Shown here: positions 62,837 to 64,000 of the stretch, in pieces
Layout: each line of letters opens with the position of its first letter
Numbering within the stretch: position 1 is the first letter of the stretch
Assembly (NCBI GenBank): GCA_965198825.1
Contig: CBDAQB010000003.1
Location: 2,046,001 to 2,110,000, forward strand
DNA from: BOG-908 sp965198825
GTDB lineage: Bacteria; Pseudomonadota; Alphaproteobacteria; Acetobacterales; Acetobacteraceae
DNA: 64,000 nucleotides
Direction of reading: 5' to 3'
The notes under the pieces: model-generated
What the model saw: only the letters and a program-made list of their open reading frames with translations
What the model was told of the DNA's origin: nothing
The model's database searches: none
Position numbers and translations under genes: made by a program

Positions 62837-63931
62837 CCTACCGCCTGGCTTTCGCAACTCAGAGACAACCTGGTCACCAACCCGAACTTCCGCCGATGGG
62901 CTGCCGCCTTCCCCCTCACCAGGCCGGTAGCCAGACGCCGAACACGCGACCTGTTCGACCTCTGCGCAGGCTTCGTCTATTCGCAAATCCTTTCCGCCTG
63001 CCTGCAACTTCGCCTGTTCGACATCCTCGCCAAAGGCCCGCTGACGCTCGATGAGCTGGCAACAAGTCTGGGCCTGCCGAAAGCAGGCGCCGAGCGCCTG
63101 CTGGACGCCGCCGCGGCCCTGGATCTGGTCGAGCGCCGCGGCAAAAACCGTTACGGTCTGGGATCGCTAGGCGCGGCTGTCGTCGGCAACGATGCGGTGG
63201 CGGCAATGGTGGCGCACCACGGCATGCTTTACGCCGATCTTGCTGATCCTGTCGCATTGTTTCGCGGCGAGGCGCGCGGCGGTGCGTTGAACCGATATTG
63301 GGCGTATGCGGCGAAGCCTGCGCCTGGTGCCGCGGATGTCGGCGCCTACACCGGCCTGATGGCGGCCTCGCAGCCCTTGGTGGCCGATGAGGTTCTCGAC
63401 GCCTATGACATGCGCCGCCACCAAAGGCTTCTCGATGTTGGCGGCGGCAGCGGGCTGTTTGCCCAGCGCGCGGCCGAAAGGAATCCTTCCTTGCGCGTCG
63501 CCGTGTTCGACTTGCCCGCGGTGGCGGAGCAGGCCCGCGCGCGCTTCGCCGATGCGCACCTAGGCGCCCGCGCGGAAACCTTCGGCGGCAGCTTCCTCGA
63601 CGATCCGCTCCCCCGCGGCGCCGACCTGATGTCCCTGGTCCGCGTCATCCACGACCACGACGACGCCTCTGCCATGACCATTCTGCGGGCGACTCGAAAC
63701 GCCCTGCCCGCAGGCGGCCGCCTCCTCCTGGCCGAACCGATGGCCGGCACCCCCGGTGCCGCCGCCATGGGCGACGCCTACTTCGGCATCTACCTCCTCG
63801 CCATGGGTCAGGGCCGCCCCCGCACTGCCGCGCGCCTCACCGAAATGCTGCGCGACGCCGGCTTTACGCGCGTCCAGCAGCTCAAAACACATACCCCGCT
63901 ACTCACAAGCGCCCTGCTTTCGTCGGTATGA
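62783..63931 (+). CDS. crtF: Demethylspheroidene/hydroxyneurosporene O-methyltransferase CrtF
   Basis: 382 residues from ATG 62783. LRDNLVTNPNFRRWAAAFPL, TRPVARRRTRDLFDLCAGFV and YSQILSACLQLRLFDILAKG give the dimerisation domain; LLDVGGGSGLFAQRAAERNP is the SAM-binding glycine loop, with LVRVIHDHDDASAMTILR following (catalytic His). It methylates the 1-hydroxy group of the carotenoid. The start is uncertain: ATG 62705 (overlapping crtE) is also in frame, and both starts read through a repeat. No ribosome site precedes either. Confidence 0.9.
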   Translation: MGSGDESPAGSRGRAPGLPTAWLSQLRDNLVTNPNFRRWAAAFPLTRPVARRRTRDLFDLCAGFVYSQILSACLQLRLFDILAKGPLTLDELATSLGLPKAGAERLLDAAAALDLVERRGKNRYGLGSLGAAVVGNDAVAAMVAHHGMLYADLADPVALFRGEARGGALNRYWAYAAKPAPGAADVGAYTGLMAASQPLVADEVLDAYDMRRHQRLLDVGGGSGLFAQRAAERNPSLRVAVFDLPAVAEQARARFADAHLGARAETFGGSFLDDPLPRGADLMSLVRVIHDHDDASAMTILRATRNALPAGGRLLLAEPMAGTPGAAAMGDAYFGIYLLAMGQGRPRTAARLTEMLRDAGFTRVQQLKTHTPLLTSALLSSV

Positions 63932-63932
63932 C

Positions 63933-63950
63933 TGTAAATCCGCATTGACA
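63933..63950. promoter_or_regulatory. PpsR/CrtJ-type operator 1 of a tandem pair
   Basis: TGTAAATCCGCATTGACA matches TGT-N12-ACA exactly. Its last six bases are the TTGACA -35 box of the promoter annotated here. It begins 2 nt after the crtF stop codon. Confidence 0.8.
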
Positions 63951-63973
63951 TGCCTTAGCGTAAGTCTAGGCTT
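63945..63973 (+). promoter_or_regulatory. Promoter of the next gene (probably bchC)
   Basis: Perfect -35 TTGACA at 63945-63950; a weak -10 such as TAGGCT (63967-63972) or AGGCTT (63968-63973) follows at 16-17 nt. Both operators overlap it. In Rhodobacter bchC follows crtF and has this layout; the gene itself lies beyond the window. Confidence 0.65.
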
Positions 63974-63976
63974 ACA
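63959..63976. promoter_or_regulatory. PpsR/CrtJ-type operator 2 of a tandem pair
   Basis: CGTAAGTCTAGGCTTACA differs from TGT-N12-ACA at one base, and GTAAGTCTAGGCTTAC is itself nearly palindromic. It starts after an 8-bp gap from operator 1 and covers the -10 region. Confidence 0.72.
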
Positions 63977-64000
63977 GTTAACACCGCCCGGACTCCGGGC

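Overview
The window is GC-rich, densely coded bacterial DNA. The best reading is a phototrophic alphaproteobacterium, probably of the Acetobacteraceae/Rhodospirillales. Evidence: an alphaproteobacterial NDUFA12-type complex I gene, the rpsB-tsf-pyrH-frr-uppS-cdsA-dxr-rseP-bamA-ompH-lpxD-fabZ-lpxA supercluster, and at the right end carotenoid genes of the spirilloxanthin route (crtC, crtD, crtE, crtF) with PpsR/CrtJ-type TGT-N12-ACA operators. The genus cannot be fixed from sequence reading alone.

Layout. 1-5.8 kb: end of an S10 peptidase, an aldo/keto reductase, tRNA-His, mobA, a membrane TPR protein, a MarC-family protein, an IspZ/YciB-like protein and two small unknowns. 5.9-12.1 kb: a CsbD stress protein, a three-PAS LuxR-type regulator, a small hydrolase, otsB-otsA for trehalose, and a coupled operon NDUFA12-mlaD-(70 aa)-DUF2155. 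12.2-17.8 kb: a shortened paralogue of B12-dependent ribonucleotide reductase, a small membrane peptide, a DHA2 exporter with a dienelactone-hydrolase-family enzyme, and icd. 18.2-22.9 kb: an ABC exporter and an EmrA/EmrB-type pump. 23.1-26.6 kb: a coupled lpxI-gloA-ycjX-ycjF-like set. 27-41 kb: the envelope/translation supercluster. 41.3-52 kb: a second CsbD gene, then eno and kdsA-pyrG-FAD oxidase-secG-tpiA on the minus strand, and ppiD-trpE on the plus strand. 52-55.8 kb: a frameshifted GT61-type gene, a NodT-type outer-membrane efflux protein and its divergent TetR regulator. 55.9-59.2 kb: an unknown membrane protein and three coupled glycosyltransferases. 59.3-64 kb: crtC-crtD facing one way, crtE-crtF the other; the window stops just inside what looks like the next photosynthesis promoter, probably bchC.

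Three things stand out. First, a family of about 110-130 bp nested palindromes occurs 16 times (10 complete, 6 half copies), only between genes and usually 6-21 nt after a stop codon. It looks like a dispersed bidirectional terminator or miniature repeat, and all 26 of its arm hairpins keep a paired C-G or G-C at the end. Second, an identical 19-bp operator (inverted) lies before the EmrA/EmrB pump at 20 kb and between tetR and the outer-membrane channel at 55 kb, linking a tripartite pump split over 35 kb. Third, two TGT-N12-ACA-like sites 8 bp apart at the right edge overlay a TTGACA promoter, the arrangement known for Rhodobacter bchC.
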